Assembly: GCA_022510725.1 (NCBI GenBank)
Contig: JAFLSW010000006.1
Span: 1-64,000, forward strand
Reading direction: 5' to 3'
Source of the DNA: Lachnospiraceae bacterium
GTDB lineage: Bacteria > Bacillota > Clostridia > Lachnospirales > Lachnospiraceae
Length of the DNA: 64,000 bases
Shown here one piece after another: positions 51,378 to 62,400 of the stretch. Each line of letters begins with the position of its first letter. Within the stretch, counting starts at the first letter, position 1. The notes below the pieces were generated by a model. The model saw nothing but the letters and a program-made list of their open reading frames with translations. It was not told the origin of the DNA and did no database searches. The position numbers and the translations under genes were made by a program.

Positions 51378-52172
51378 ATGAAATTTAAGAAAAGTGATAT
51401 TAACATTTTAATTGGATTACTTGGAATCGTATTAGCTGCATGCTCCTACTTCTTTGTGTATCAGAATTTTACCGCAAAGACCGATGAGCTGAAGGTAGAA
51501 AACACCGCTCTGCAGGCCGAGGTAGACGAACTGCAGAAGATGGCGGACAACAAAGCTTTTTATGAATCGGAAACAGCCAGAATGGAAGAAGAGATCCATG
51601 AGATCATGAGTCACTTCCCCGGCGAGATCAGAACAGAAGATCAGATCATGTATGCAGTTAACTTGGAGAACATCTATGATATCTGGGTAAACAATCTGTC
51701 CATGGAAGGAACCCAGTTGGTACAGGTAGCGGTGGATGCGCCTCAGATGCCCACCAATGATGCGGTCGTAGAGGATACGGGAGACGCAGCCAATGACGCC
51801 ATCGTTGCTACCGGCGGTTTGAGAGATACAGTATTCTTGTATACCTCTCCTTTTACCCTTACCTATAAGGCTACATACCATTCTGCAAAAGAGGTTCTGT
51901 ATGATATCCTTCAGGCGGATGACAGAATGGATATTAAAGCTATAACATTGGCATTTGATGGTGAGACCGGCGCCCTTGCCGGAACCGTCGATGCAACCAT
52001 GTACACCATGTCCGGCACGGATTATATATACACTTCACCGCAGATCAACGGTGTAAGAACCGGTACGGCAGACTTCTTTAGGGCTGCAAATACATTGGTG
52101 ATCGATGCGACTCCCGGTGGATCCGCTGAAGGTGAAGAAGGAGAAGCAGCAGAAGGAGAAGCAGCAGAATAG
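51378..52172 (+). CDS. pilO: PilO-like type IV pilus assembly protein
   Basis: 264 residues. One N-terminal membrane helix (about 10-27), a coiled coil (AKTDELKVENTALQAEVDEL), then a ferredoxin-like domain with MSHFPGEIRTEDQIMYAVNL, as in PilO/GspM. Residues about 125-150 (PTNDAVVEDTGDAANDAIVA) echo the tail of the PilM-PilN protein. The C-terminus is a Glu/Ala-rich low-complexity repeat (EGEEGEAAEGEAAE). It bridges the PilM-N complex and the pilus across the wall side. GGAGGG lies 8 bases upstream of the ATG. No PilP/PilQ gene follows, in line with a single-membrane cell. Confidence 0.82.
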   Translation: MKFKKSDINILIGLLGIVLAACSYFFVYQNFTAKTDELKVENTALQAEVDELQKMADNKAFYESETARMEEEIHEIMSHFPGEIRTEDQIMYAVNLENIYDIWVNNLSMEGTQLVQVAVDAPQMPTNDAVVEDTGDAANDAIVATGGLRDTVFLYTSPFTLTYKATYHSAKEVLYDILQADDRMDIKAITLAFDGETGALAGTVDATMYTMSGTDYIYTSPQINGVRTGTADFFRAANTLVIDATPGGSAEGEEGEAAEGEAAE

Positions 52173-52240
52173 TAGTAAGATTCAGTAACAGGACACACGG
52201 AAACAATCGGCAGTATGAAAAGGTCAGTTAGGAGTTCTTT

Positions 52241-53701
52241 ATGAAGAAGAGCAAACAGGATAACAGCGGTTTTACTTTGATCGAGCTTTTGATCGCAATG
52301 GTCATCATTGCCATCGTACTCACGCCGCTCTACAACAATTTCAGACAATCCACCTATTTGAACGGAAAGGCTAAGGCGGCCATGGATGCCACCAATATGG
52401 CCAGCAATGTCATGGAGGGTTTGAGTGCATATTCTGCTGAGGAGATCATCTTGGGATTTTATTCCTATGATAGTGTATCCAACAACAATCCCTTAAGGCA
52501 CAGCACCTTAAATATCATGCCTAACGAGGTTACGGTTGCGGCATATGGGGATGTGGAATTTGACGGCACATCCTATTCCAAGCATTTTGTTACCACGAGC
52601 CTGCCCATTGACAGCAGTGCTACTTATGCAGATGCTTTGTATGCTTCCGCTATCGGCGGCAGTGCTCCTCAGCCTTTGGCAAGATTTCTGCAGGTAAATC
52701 CTAATACGAAGGGTAGGTATTATTTCTATGCGGAAGGCGTGACCCAGGCAAGAGGTACCTATGATGTCTTGTTGGTATTAGATGCCTCCGGTGAATCAAC
52801 CGGTTTTTCCGGCGACCTTGATGATGACGGTGTCATTAATGCCGGAGCAGGTGAAACGGTAGGGTACAACGACTATGAATCGCCGGTACTGACCAATATC
52901 AATCCCATGTATGACGGTGTTTATACAGAAACCAGCAGCCAGAGGGCAAATGCTGCAGCAGAATTCATGACCAACAGGACCAATCTTTCTTCATCCATTG
53001 ATTCGGAAGAGAAAGTCTGTGGTATTATGAGAAGAACCATGACCATTAATGTGGAAAAGGTGGTCGGTGCCAGCGGAGAGACCATCGTTGTTACTTTGGT
53101 AGAAAAATATAAACTGATGTCAAATACAGCTGATTTCTCCATAAATGAGTATACTTTACCCGTAAAAACCTTATTTGACAGCAGTACTTACGGTGCGACA
53201 CCCAGAAATATCTATATTTATTATACAGGCAATTATAAGTCCACGAATAAGGCAGATACCAGTTGTCTGGATATCTTTGAGATCAATAATCTGGATCATA
53301 TTCCGATCAATATCAATTTGATCAGGATAAAGAGTGCGGAAACGAGCGATTCCACAGAATTAACATATCGTGCCAGGATCCATGTAAACGAGGCAAAGAC
53401 CGGCGGGACTTATGCAACGGAAATCTATTCTAACCTGCGTGATGACCTGTCAAAGACAGCGGCGCAGAATGCAAGCAATCGGACAGATAATGCCCGTAGC
53501 GGCTTCTCTTTAAACGGCACTCCTGTTAACAATGACAGCGCTGATTATTTGGATCTGATTCACGAAAACGGTGGTGTCAGGACGGAAAAAAGAGACAGAC
53601 TTTATGCCGTTACCATGTATGTATATCAGGAGGGAGCCGCAGATCAAGGTTTCCCTGAAGAGCTTTTAATTACAGAGTTTGACGGAAACTCTGCACAGTA
53701 A
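52241..53701 (+). CDS. Large minor pilin, PilV-like
   Basis: 486 residues. Class III signal KKSKQDNSG/FTLIE with Glu5 and helix LLIAMVIIAIVLTPLYNNF, then a long beta-rich ectodomain of about 440 residues. A Ca-loop-like DLDDDGVINAGAGE lies near residue 190. No close family was recognised for the ectodomain. It is much longer than ordinary minor pilins and, by order, holds the place of PilV in minor-pilin cassettes. AGGAG lies upstream. The following gene starts 17 bases later. Confidence 0.75.
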   Translation: MKKSKQDNSGFTLIELLIAMVIIAIVLTPLYNNFRQSTYLNGKAKAAMDATNMASNVMEGLSAYSAEEIILGFYSYDSVSNNNPLRHSTLNIMPNEVTVAAYGDVEFDGTSYSKHFVTTSLPIDSSATYADALYASAIGGSAPQPLARFLQVNPNTKGRYYFYAEGVTQARGTYDVLLVLDASGESTGFSGDLDDDGVINAGAGETVGYNDYESPVLTNINPMYDGVYTETSSQRANAAAEFMTNRTNLSSSIDSEEKVCGIMRRTMTINVEKVVGASGETIVVTLVEKYKLMSNTADFSINEYTLPVKTLFDSSTYGATPRNIYIYYTGNYKSTNKADTSCLDIFEINNLDHIPININLIRIKSAETSDSTELTYRARIHVNEAKTGGTYATEIYSNLRDDLSKTAAQNASNRTDNARSGFSLNGTPVNNDSADYLDLIHENGGVRTEKRDRLYAVTMYVYQEGAADQGFPEELLITEFDGNSAQ

Positions 53702-53718
53702 GAAAGGAAGTTAGACAG

Positions 53719-56274
53719 ATGATGGCTGCCCGGAAAAGAAAGCAAAGTGAAAATGGAAAGAAAGATCAGGGTTCGGCACTGGTATTGGTGATTATAGCCA
53801 TAGCCTTTGTAGGGACTCTGGTTGCCATGCTGGTCTATATGGTATATTTCAATTATTTGATGAAATTTGCCGACCGCTCCGCTAAGAATAACTTTTATAC
53901 AGCAGAGACTGCTTTGGATATCATAAAGGCGGGCCTGGAACAGGATGTTTCGGATGCCATGGTAAAAAGCTATTATGAAGTGACTACCAATCACGCAGAT
54001 GAGTCAGCCTTAAATAAGCAGGCTACCTTTGAAGTGGAATTCAGAAATGAACTGAATACCATCTGTGCTATCACTTCTACCAATATTAACGGCACACCCC
54101 AGTATGTCTATGATCCTGATCATTTTAAGGCTTATTGGAATCGGGTTACGGACACCCATGCGTCGGATCCTAATTTTGACGGCTTTAAAGTTTCATCCGC
54201 GCCCGGAAATGAGGGAGCCAGGATGGAAGTGCTTCCTGCCTCTTATTATGAAACAAGCGCAAACTTGACAGGTCTTGTAAATGAAGGACCTGCCGTGATC
54301 TATAACGGCAGCGTCGTGGAATTCCGGAATGTAAGGGTTTCTTATACCGACGCGGACGGTTATGTATCCATTATTAAGACGGATATTACCGTGGAAGCAC
54401 CCAAGATCAATTTTGCCAGTGTATTAAATATTCCTGAGTTGGATACCTATTCTATTGTTGCGGCAGAGGGCTTGTACAGCGGCTATAGGAGAGGTACTGC
54501 GACATTTGAGCCGGAAGTTTATCCTGGTGTTCCCGCGCAGACGGTAGTCACCGGTAATGTTTTCGGCGGTGAAGACGGCATCTATGTAAACGGCGTAGGT
54601 GCAAAGCTTACTTTTGAACAGAGAGCCGGTGATGATCCTGCTACCAGATATACGGTAACTGCAAACAGTTTCAATGCGATTTCGGGACGCTCTCAGTCCA
54701 ATAGCGGAGCGGCACCCAAGAGTGCTGCCAGCATTGTTGTAGAAGATGCTTATGATGTATGGGCAGGAGATCTGTATGTAGAATCCGCTACGATGGACAT
54801 TCAGGCTAAGAACTCCTTTGTAAAGGATGACTTGACCATAGACGGCAGCTATTCCGGTGTATATATCAGCGGTAATTACAACGGTTACGGTACGGCAATC
54901 GGCACAGCTGCAGGCAACAGTTCCATTTTGATCAACGGCGCTCATACCACCTTGGATCTGAGCGGTTTGGAGCAGTTAAAATTAGCAGGTCACGCATATG
55001 TGGGCAGCGTCCATTATAATGCCAATGAAAACGATGCAAATACAGGGGATTATATTAAAGATCCTGATTCATACAGTCCGGATCAGGTTACTTCCGGCAG
55101 TGCGGAAAGAATCGAAGATAACACCAATAACGATGTTCTCATGGGTCAGTCCGTAGCGGTCAAGAGCGATCAGATCATGTATATGGTTCCTGTGGAATGT
55201 ATGGGTTATGACGGAGATACCCAGATTTTGGCAAAGAATCCCATGACCTATGATGAGTATGCCATGTTTGCCAAGACCTATGTTCTGGATTCCAATGGCA
55301 ATCCTACCACGACTTTGAAATATACAGCAGTCCGTTTGGATGTGTTGATGAGAAAAGTGGGCGGATCCTTAAACAGCTATGGGGCTTCCTATGTTCCCGT
55401 ATTCAGAAGGGTCAGCGGAGATGTCTTGGTATACTTCTATATCAAGTTCTCTACTGATGAAAAGGCAAATCAGTTCTTTAAAGATTATTATGCTGCGGAT
55501 CCGAATGCCTTTAACCAGTATGTGAGAAATTATCTGGCCAGCTATTCGATTCCCAGCAGTATTACAGCAGCAGGAAGCGATAAGCTCAGCATTGCCGGCA
55601 ACATGCTTTATATGGATGGCAGTGCAGTCAGGTTTAGGGGAGATACCTATCAAGCGGATCTGGCAAACTTTGAGGCGCTTGAGCGGGAAAGGACACAGAA
55701 CGCTGCTTATTATCAGAACTTAACCAAGTACCTGATGAAGAGCCTGGATGATCTGCCGGCATCCCAGCTGCAGAGCAATGTATTTGAAAATATCACGGTA
55801 AGCAGTGTGGATTTCGATAAGCAGGTTTCACCGGGAACCTATAAGACTTACCAGGATACGGCAGGAGATACGGTTGCACTGGTGATCAACAACAGAAATC
55901 AGCAGGCCTTTGATATCTCTTCCTCGAATCTTTCCGGTGTGGATATGAGCAAGCTCCATTTGGTCATTGCCAATGGCGATGTCAATGTTTTGGTACCGCA
56001 GTTTAAAGGTCTGATCTTTGCAGGCGGAAATGTATATTTGCAGTGCGAAGGCGCCCAGCAGATTGATTATGATCCTGCGGAAGTGAAAAAAGCCATGACG
56101 GCTAAAAATAATAACGGAAATTATGTTTTCGAAGTGATCGAAAACGGTATTGCCTATGCAAACACCATCGGTACCATGGATGATGATCTGCTGGCGGCAA
56201 TTGAAGCGCAGAGAGAAGCGGATATTATCCGTACCTCTGATGTTGTGAAGTTTGTCAACTGGAATAAGGAGTAG
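53719..56274 (+). CDS. PilX-like minor pilin with a very large ectodomain
   Basis: 851 residues. N-terminal PilX_N-like segment: basic leader, QG/SALVLVIIAIAFVG, helix, then FYTAETALDI, the conserved pattern after the helix. The usual Glu5 is replaced by Leu, as in GspK-type and PilX proteins, which sit at the pilus tip in other systems. About 790 residues of beta-rich sequence with many N/G/T follow, including parallel beta-like repeats near residues 250-440 (DYKV-like N-G rich stretches) and a hydrophobic segment-free C-terminus. Two ATG codons (53719, 53722) can start it. Confidence 0.75.
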   Translation: MMAARKRKQSENGKKDQGSALVLVIIAIAFVGTLVAMLVYMVYFNYLMKFADRSAKNNFYTAETALDIIKAGLEQDVSDAMVKSYYEVTTNHADESALNKQATFEVEFRNELNTICAITSTNINGTPQYVYDPDHFKAYWNRVTDTHASDPNFDGFKVSSAPGNEGARMEVLPASYYETSANLTGLVNEGPAVIYNGSVVEFRNVRVSYTDADGYVSIIKTDITVEAPKINFASVLNIPELDTYSIVAAEGLYSGYRRGTATFEPEVYPGVPAQTVVTGNVFGGEDGIYVNGVGAKLTFEQRAGDDPATRYTVTANSFNAISGRSQSNSGAAPKSAASIVVEDAYDVWAGDLYVESATMDIQAKNSFVKDDLTIDGSYSGVYISGNYNGYGTAIGTAAGNSSILINGAHTTLDLSGLEQLKLAGHAYVGSVHYNANENDANTGDYIKDPDSYSPDQVTSGSAERIEDNTNNDVLMGQSVAVKSDQIMYMVPVECMGYDGDTQILAKNPMTYDEYAMFAKTYVLDSNGNPTTTLKYTAVRLDVLMRKVGGSLNSYGASYVPVFRRVSGDVLVYFYIKFSTDEKANQFFKDYYAADPNAFNQYVRNYLASYSIPSSITAAGSDKLSIAGNMLYMDGSAVRFRGDTYQADLANFEALERERTQNAAYYQNLTKYLMKSLDDLPASQLQSNVFENITVSSVDFDKQVSPGTYKTYQDTAGDTVALVINNRNQQAFDISSSNLSGVDMSKLHLVIANGDVNVLVPQFKGLIFAGGNVYLQCEGAQQIDYDPAEVKKAMTAKNNNGNYVFEVIENGIAYANTIGTMDDDLLAAIEAQREADIIRTSDVVKFVNWNKE

Positions 56275-56280
56275 ACGCAT

Positions 56281-56895
56281 ATGAAGAAAGATAACAGGGG
56301 TTTCAGTTTAATTGAATTGATTGTTGTTGTCTGTATTATGGCCATACTGCTTGGCGTTTTGGCAGCAAGTATCAGCAGGATCGCCGGGTTCCGGGCAAAG
56401 GAGTGCCGCAATAAGGTCATCTCCAGCTTAGAGAACGGACGGCTTATGACCTTAAGTAAGTCCAGAGGCGGTTCCACGCTGGGTAGTACCGATACCTATC
56501 TGATCTTTATCAGAAATAATACAGACGGTTGTAATTACTGTATCACTGTGATCGATGGCGCTTACTATGATGTAAAGAAGATCAGCAAAGGCGGCGTGGT
56601 CTTAAAATATTCCACTGATCCGGATGCGACGGACGGCACACCCATCGGATCGATTACGACAGGAACAAAAGGATTGGGCCTCAGTGACACAGCCGATTTA
56701 GATAATGCCAAGGCAGCCGGTTATAAGATCGGTTTTAACAGACAGAACGGTGCTTTTATACCGGACAGCAGTCTGAATTATACTTATCGCCTTTTTGCAA
56801 GCTTAGGTCAGTATAATTATGGTATCAGTCTCCACCCCAAGACCGGCAAGGTTGAGGTGGGAGAGAGAACAAGAGTAACGACCACAACCCCGTAA
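56281..56895 (+). CDS. GspH/FimT-like minor pilin
   Basis: 204 residues. Class III signal MKKDNRG/FSLIE with Glu5, helix LIVVVCIMAILLGVLAASIS, then a compact globular domain of about 160 residues with cysteines in RAKECRNKV and GCNYCITV (a possible disulfide). Its size and position are those of GspH/FimT/FimU proteins that initiate pilus assembly. It starts 6 bases after the PilX-like gene, so the genes are tightly coupled, but GGAG is at the right distance. Confidence 0.82.
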   Translation: MKKDNRGFSLIELIVVVCIMAILLGVLAASISRIAGFRAKECRNKVISSLENGRLMTLSKSRGGSTLGSTDTYLIFIRNNTDGCNYCITVIDGAYYDVKKISKGGVVLKYSTDPDATDGTPIGSITTGTKGLGLSDTADLDNAKAAGYKIGFNRQNGAFIPDSSLNYTYRLFASLGQYNYGISLHPKTGKVEVGERTRVTTTTP

Positions 56896-56937
56896 TGGAT
56901 CTCATACATATTATGTTGTCAGATTAAAGGAGGAAAT

Positions 56938-59412
56938 ATGAAAGTGTTAAAAGAAAAATTGAAGGGGAGAAAATTGAATAATCGTGGTTTTTCATTGGTG
57001 GAACTTTTGGTTGCCATGGCTATTTTAGGTGTTGTATCCCTGACCATCTATTCCTTTATGATGACGGGATCCCGATTTTATCAAAGATCCAGCGCTGATG
57101 CGGATATCCAGTCGGAAGCACAGCTTGTGGCAAACACCATCAGCGACCTGATCATAGACTGTGAGGTCAATATCAGTTATGATGACCAGATTTCCAATTC
57201 CATTAATTCCGAAGCCGGCTCCATTCAGGCCCAGGGCAGGACATTGGAGATCAGCAATACGGATTACCAGTTTTTGATCTTCCATGACGGCAACAGGCTG
57301 TTCTATCTGGAAAGAAGACCTGATCCTGCGAATCCGACGATTTATGAAGCTTACAATATCAACAAAGCGGAGCTGCTTGCAGAAAACATCACCGCTTTTG
57401 ATGTAGACTTATCCAGGGTTTCCGGTAAGGACAGGGGCAAAAATATCGTGACCTTTACCATGACCTATGAGGAAGGCGGACGCTCTTACAGCGGCAATTA
57501 CCAGGTGAACCTCCGAAATGCCGTAACTGTCAGCGCAAACTCCATTACGCCTCAGACCAAGGAACCCAATATGACAAGGATCGATGTTTCTCCCAGACCC
57601 ATTACCGTCGATGTAAAGGGTAAGGAGCATCCGGTTCTGTGGGTGGACGGCTTATCCTCCTATAACAGCGTTACCGGCCAGCCCAATTTGTTAGATGACG
57701 ATCAGCGCGAGAGAAAGTTTACTGCAAACAGCGATGCTGTCAATGTGGGCAGGGACGATCTCTATACATGGACCCTTGAAGGGGATCATGGTACTGCCAG
57801 CATTGCAGCAGGTAATAGTGAGAGGGAAATGACTATTCGGTTTGAAGAAGATATGTCAAATGTTCCATTAACCGGAGGTTCTTTCAAGGTGAAAGCAACA
57901 GCGACCATTCCCAATGTCGCTACCGGTGGTTATGCCGAGGGGGAGGCGCTTGTATATTATAAAAAGATCAACTCTTTCAGTCTCATACCTACTGTAGGTG
58001 TTGCCAGCGATAAGGTGGATCCCGGCAGCAATGCGGCATTTACTGCTGAAATACAGGATTTCAACCTGACAGCTGCAGACAGAGGCTGTACCTGGGTGTT
58101 GGAGTACAATACGCCTGAAATGGGTACCAGGTATGAAGTCTGCAACAATGCAAGTATTGCATCCGGCAGGGTGGCAGGAACTTCCTATATCATACAGTTT
58201 GGAAGCAAAATCAATCATACTTATAAATTTAAATTAACAGCTACCAGCAACTGGGATACTACCTGGTCTGCAGAGTATGAGTTTGGCGTAACCGAGCCGG
58301 CCAGCGTGCCCGGTGTCAGTGCTGCCAGCCGTGGTGTGGAAATGGATATTACGGAATTGTTTACCACCGGTGATTATGATTGGATAGGAGCGAAGAAGAG
58401 CTGGTTTATTTGTCATACATGTAATGGTATACCTATGGACTATACCGTAGATCTCATTTATGATGGTAGAATTGATAACAACTCCGGACAGGATGCGGAG
58501 AAGATGTTCCAGATCATAAAAAGAGATGGACGACTTTATATTTATGTTGATTATGATGCGATTCGTTATGTTGAAGATGATGGATTGTTGGCAATTTATG
58601 ATGGAAATAATTCCAACATACAGGCGCATTTTTGGTGGGTATGTTCCAACGGACATGATGAGTTTTCCGATGCTGTTAACTTTTCCATGCCGGCTATATC
58701 CATGTCTCCCGCCTCTCCTGTAAGAGGATCAACGATCTTACTGAGCAAGGGAGGATATCAGGATATCAGCTTTACGACAGTAGGTTACAATCTGTCTAAG
58801 AAAAACCAGATCGGTATCTATATAGATGGAACCAATGTCAATAGCACAGAGGTCGGCTATGAGAATAACAATACCTATTTGTCTGCAAGCTATGTCAGCG
58901 GATTGGGTAGCCGCTATGTTTTGTGCCTTTCCGGTATTGCCCGCATAACGGCAAATACGAATTCAGATGATTATCCCAGAGAGGGAATTCCGATTAAGAT
59001 TACATTGGAAAGTTTCTATAAACTGGTTCAGGCTTATAAAAAGGGTGATAAGGGCTATGAGGATCGGTCCAGTTATGACCTGACTGCTTATATTGCAAAT
59101 GTGGAAGGCATGGATCTGTTCGTACAAGGACCGGCTAGCATGTCCGGCGCCTATAATAGCACAACGATTGCATATTATACCAATGCCGATGCAGGAAGTG
59201 CCAATGTAACTGTTGCCGATAAGACGACGGTGCCGGTTAAGCTGGGAGAGGAAATTACGCTTGATAATGGGTATAAAATTACCATTGATGCTGTTAGAAC
59301 AACAGATGGTAGTAATAGGATATCTTCTTATGTCATGACGGTAAACATAAACGGAAATAAAACATCTTATTATTATAACACGACCTATCGTTATTGGAGA
59401 GCGCAGTCATAA
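56938..59412 (+). CDS. PilW-like minor pilin with a very large ectodomain
   Basis: 824 residues. Class III signal with a basic leader ending NNRG/FSLVE with Glu5, helix LLVAMAILGVVSLTIYSFMM, then a PilW-like head (residues about 40-190, QSEAQLVANTISDLIIDCEV). Beyond that are immunoglobulin-like beta domains (about 205-345 and 345-460). A Cys/His segment at C492-HT-C495 and C569-SNG-H573 could be a metal or disulfide site. The end is another beta-rich region. The gene lies 42 bases after the GspH/FimT-like gene, with AAAGGAGG upstream, and 30 bases before the giant secreted protein. Confidence 0.78.
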   Translation: MKVLKEKLKGRKLNNRGFSLVELLVAMAILGVVSLTIYSFMMTGSRFYQRSSADADIQSEAQLVANTISDLIIDCEVNISYDDQISNSINSEAGSIQAQGRTLEISNTDYQFLIFHDGNRLFYLERRPDPANPTIYEAYNINKAELLAENITAFDVDLSRVSGKDRGKNIVTFTMTYEEGGRSYSGNYQVNLRNAVTVSANSITPQTKEPNMTRIDVSPRPITVDVKGKEHPVLWVDGLSSYNSVTGQPNLLDDDQRERKFTANSDAVNVGRDDLYTWTLEGDHGTASIAAGNSEREMTIRFEEDMSNVPLTGGSFKVKATATIPNVATGGYAEGEALVYYKKINSFSLIPTVGVASDKVDPGSNAAFTAEIQDFNLTAADRGCTWVLEYNTPEMGTRYEVCNNASIASGRVAGTSYIIQFGSKINHTYKFKLTATSNWDTTWSAEYEFGVTEPASVPGVSAASRGVEMDITELFTTGDYDWIGAKKSWFICHTCNGIPMDYTVDLIYDGRIDNNSGQDAEKMFQIIKRDGRLYIYVDYDAIRYVEDDGLLAIYDGNNSNIQAHFWWVCSNGHDEFSDAVNFSMPAISMSPASPVRGSTILLSKGGYQDISFTTVGYNLSKKNQIGIYIDGTNVNSTEVGYENNNTYLSASYVSGLGSRYVLCLSGIARITANTNSDDYPREGIPIKITLESFYKLVQAYKKGDKGYEDRSSYDLTAYIANVEGMDLFVQGPASMSGAYNSTTIAYYTNADAGSANVTVADKTTVPVKLGEEITLDNGYKITIDAVRTTDGSNRISSYVMTVNINGNKTSYYYNTTYRYWRAQS

Positions 59413-59442
59413 ACAGAATCTGCTTAGTTGGAGAGAGAGAGT

Positions 59443-62400
59443 ATGAAAAGTAGAAAAAGAACAGGGAAAAAATTCATATTTGGGTTGGTGGCTGTGGTTA
59501 CGGCTGCAGGTATCCTTGCTTTGGATCTGACACAAAATGTATCTGTGGCGGAGGCAAAGCAGCCTACCTTTCGGTATATTGATCAAAACTACACATCGAC
59601 CGGATTAAAGATTCTGGAAATTACGCCAACAACTGAAGATGCTGAATTGGGATATTTTGTTGGTACGGGTGTAGATCAGGCTTCTAGTGTGAGAGATGCG
59701 ACTCGTGGTACAAAGTTTAACAGAATGATTCCCGATGGTTTAGTTGACGAGAGTCTGTTGGTTGTAGATGATGCTGAGGTTGATGCAGCATTAGAAGATC
59801 TATGGAATAGCGGAAATGCTGAGCTATTTAATTATGATAATTTAGGTCGTGATAATTATTATACCCCATGGAGTTGGGGACAATCTTGGGCTAATCCATA
59901 TTTTGCAAATGAGGCTGAAGCAAAAGCTGCTTGGCAGAATAGCGTGATAAATGGAATGCCTCTCTGGAATTATGCAAAATCGATGATGGAACAGAGAAAG
60001 TATAATCAAGCATATGCTAATATTGAGACTGAGGTCTATATTGCGGTTGCACTTCGTCGTTATGGTATGATCTATCCCTTAGGACCTGATCCTGGCGCCG
60101 GCAGAAATGGTGGTTATGGTGCGAACTCTCTCAATCCCATTTTTGCAGCTGAGGGGAAAGGTCTTTTTGCACTGATGGCAGCCAATGACTTTAAGGAATA
60201 TGATATACCTGTCGGCACAACCCAATTAGGCCATTATGTGACCGTTCCGGATGGAGAAGGTGCATATCGGTTAAAGGATGGCTATGTCATCGGTGACGGT
60301 GCAGTTCATGATCTCTACGATGAAGGCGGCCAGGTTGTAGGTACTACGGAATTAGAAGAAAATGTTATTTATCAAGTGGTTACGACAACCCAGACCTATT
60401 CTTCGGCCATTCCGGTTCCTAATCAGTCAACTGAACCGGAAGAAGATGCAAATGACGAGGAAGAGCAGGATACTGCCGAGGTTGATAATGAAGGTTTAGA
60501 TAGTGAAGCGGAATCTTATAGTTTATCCCTTTCCAATGCCGTACCCATTGCTTCTGTCAATGTTGTGTCAGGAAATACAACAGTGAACACTGCTGCTCCC
60601 ATTGCGGCACCTGCGGCAGCTGTGCCTAGAGCGCAGACTGCAGAAAATGAAAATAATGGAGTGGTGCCTTATGCAGTCGGGGATCCGGTTGTTATTGGCT
60701 ATATAAGAGTGGATTCCGAAATTGTTATGCCTGATGTCGTTGAATATGTTGGCAGCGGCGGTAATGCAGACTTTGAGTATCAGCTTAATCTGAAAGATAG
60801 ATATTATGGTTATACCACATCGAAGGTTGTATTCCTAAGCGGAAACAGAAAGTATCGTGTCGGTGGCTGGCTGGCAGAATATATCTTAGGTGATGCTGCA
60901 TTGTATTCCAAAACCCTGGATTATAGACAGCGAAATGCGGATATTGTAACCAAAGAGGATATTGAATGGGCAAACCTGATCTATATCTCCGGTACTGCAG
61001 CGGAGTACAAGGAAGCAGGTGTGTACCTAACTGACGATATTGTGGTAGAACTGTACAATCAGAGTGCAGTTCATCATAAAGCTATCATCATGGACTACTT
61101 GATCACAGACGATGATATAGATGGAGACGGTTATAACAACTTTGATAAATTAGCGTTGTTATTGTGGCAGGATGATCAGCAGCAGATTGCATCTCTTTAT
61201 GAAAATTATTTCAGGGAAGTAACGGTAACTGATCTGTCCGGTAACCCTACGAAGTATGAGATCGTCGGTCCCGGTATCTTGTATGATAATGAGGTCATGA
61301 CTACATTGCGGACAACCAGATTGTCCGGTTATAATGGTAACTTTGCAGTTAACAATGTTTACTCCTATAATCACCATATATCCGATTTCTCCCAATCTCT
61401 TTTGTCAGAGTATCAGACGAATGCCTTAGATAATTTGGCAAACGGTGATTTGGCTTCGCCTTATTCAGCAGCAGCGATGAACGGCGGTTTCCAGGCAGTA
61501 CTGGCATATATCAAGTTAAATAATGAAAATCTGCCTGCCGGAAAAATGGTGGAGAATTATGTCACACCTGCTATTGCGATTCAGTTTATCCTGTGCTATA
61601 GGGGTGAGAATCTGATGTTATCCAAAGGTCAGTTTACTGTTTTGGAGATTCAGCCCAGCAGACAGTTTAAATTTAATTCCACTGCAGAGCGTAGGGACTA
61701 TGCTTTGGAGACGGAAGTAGTAAGGAACAACAGGGATGCCTTTATCGCGAATTGCTTAAGTGATACGATTGTGAAAAACGACAGTCAGGATTTGGTTGCC
61801 TTTGACAGCATGACCATTGATGAGTTCAATACCATGCAAGATGACCTGTTGACTACTTATGATGTGATCTATATCGGTGCTCTTCATGATACTTACTTTA
61901 ATAATGAAGCATGTACAGCTAGAGTCATTACCAGCAATCAGCCCCAACCTGGTTCTAATCCTCAGGCAATGGCCCCTGTATATAATGACAGGAGCATGAC
62001 AGGATATGTATATTACAATGTTGGTGATACGGCTGCCGTTGGTACGGCCAGAGGGGGTGAATACTACTCATCCAGGGATTTGACCGTAGCGAAATTAACC
62101 GAATTAAAACAGTATTTGGAAAGCAGCGGACTGATCATTGTGGATGGAGATTTAATGAAGTCTTCCATCAAGGGCAATGTGTATATCAATCCTACGGATG
62201 CCACAGAGCTTAATCCCACGGGAAGTTATGATCATGGCCGGATGGATAATTCCTCCAATATGTATGCTCTTTTCGCATTTGCCAGAGGAGCGGAAAATAC
62301 ATATTATAGTAATTTTGTAAGTGAGGCGGATCTTGCATATGCAGGTGATCCGAAGCTTGCCCAGAAAGCAGACTTGACCAACTCTCTCAACAGAGAGCGT

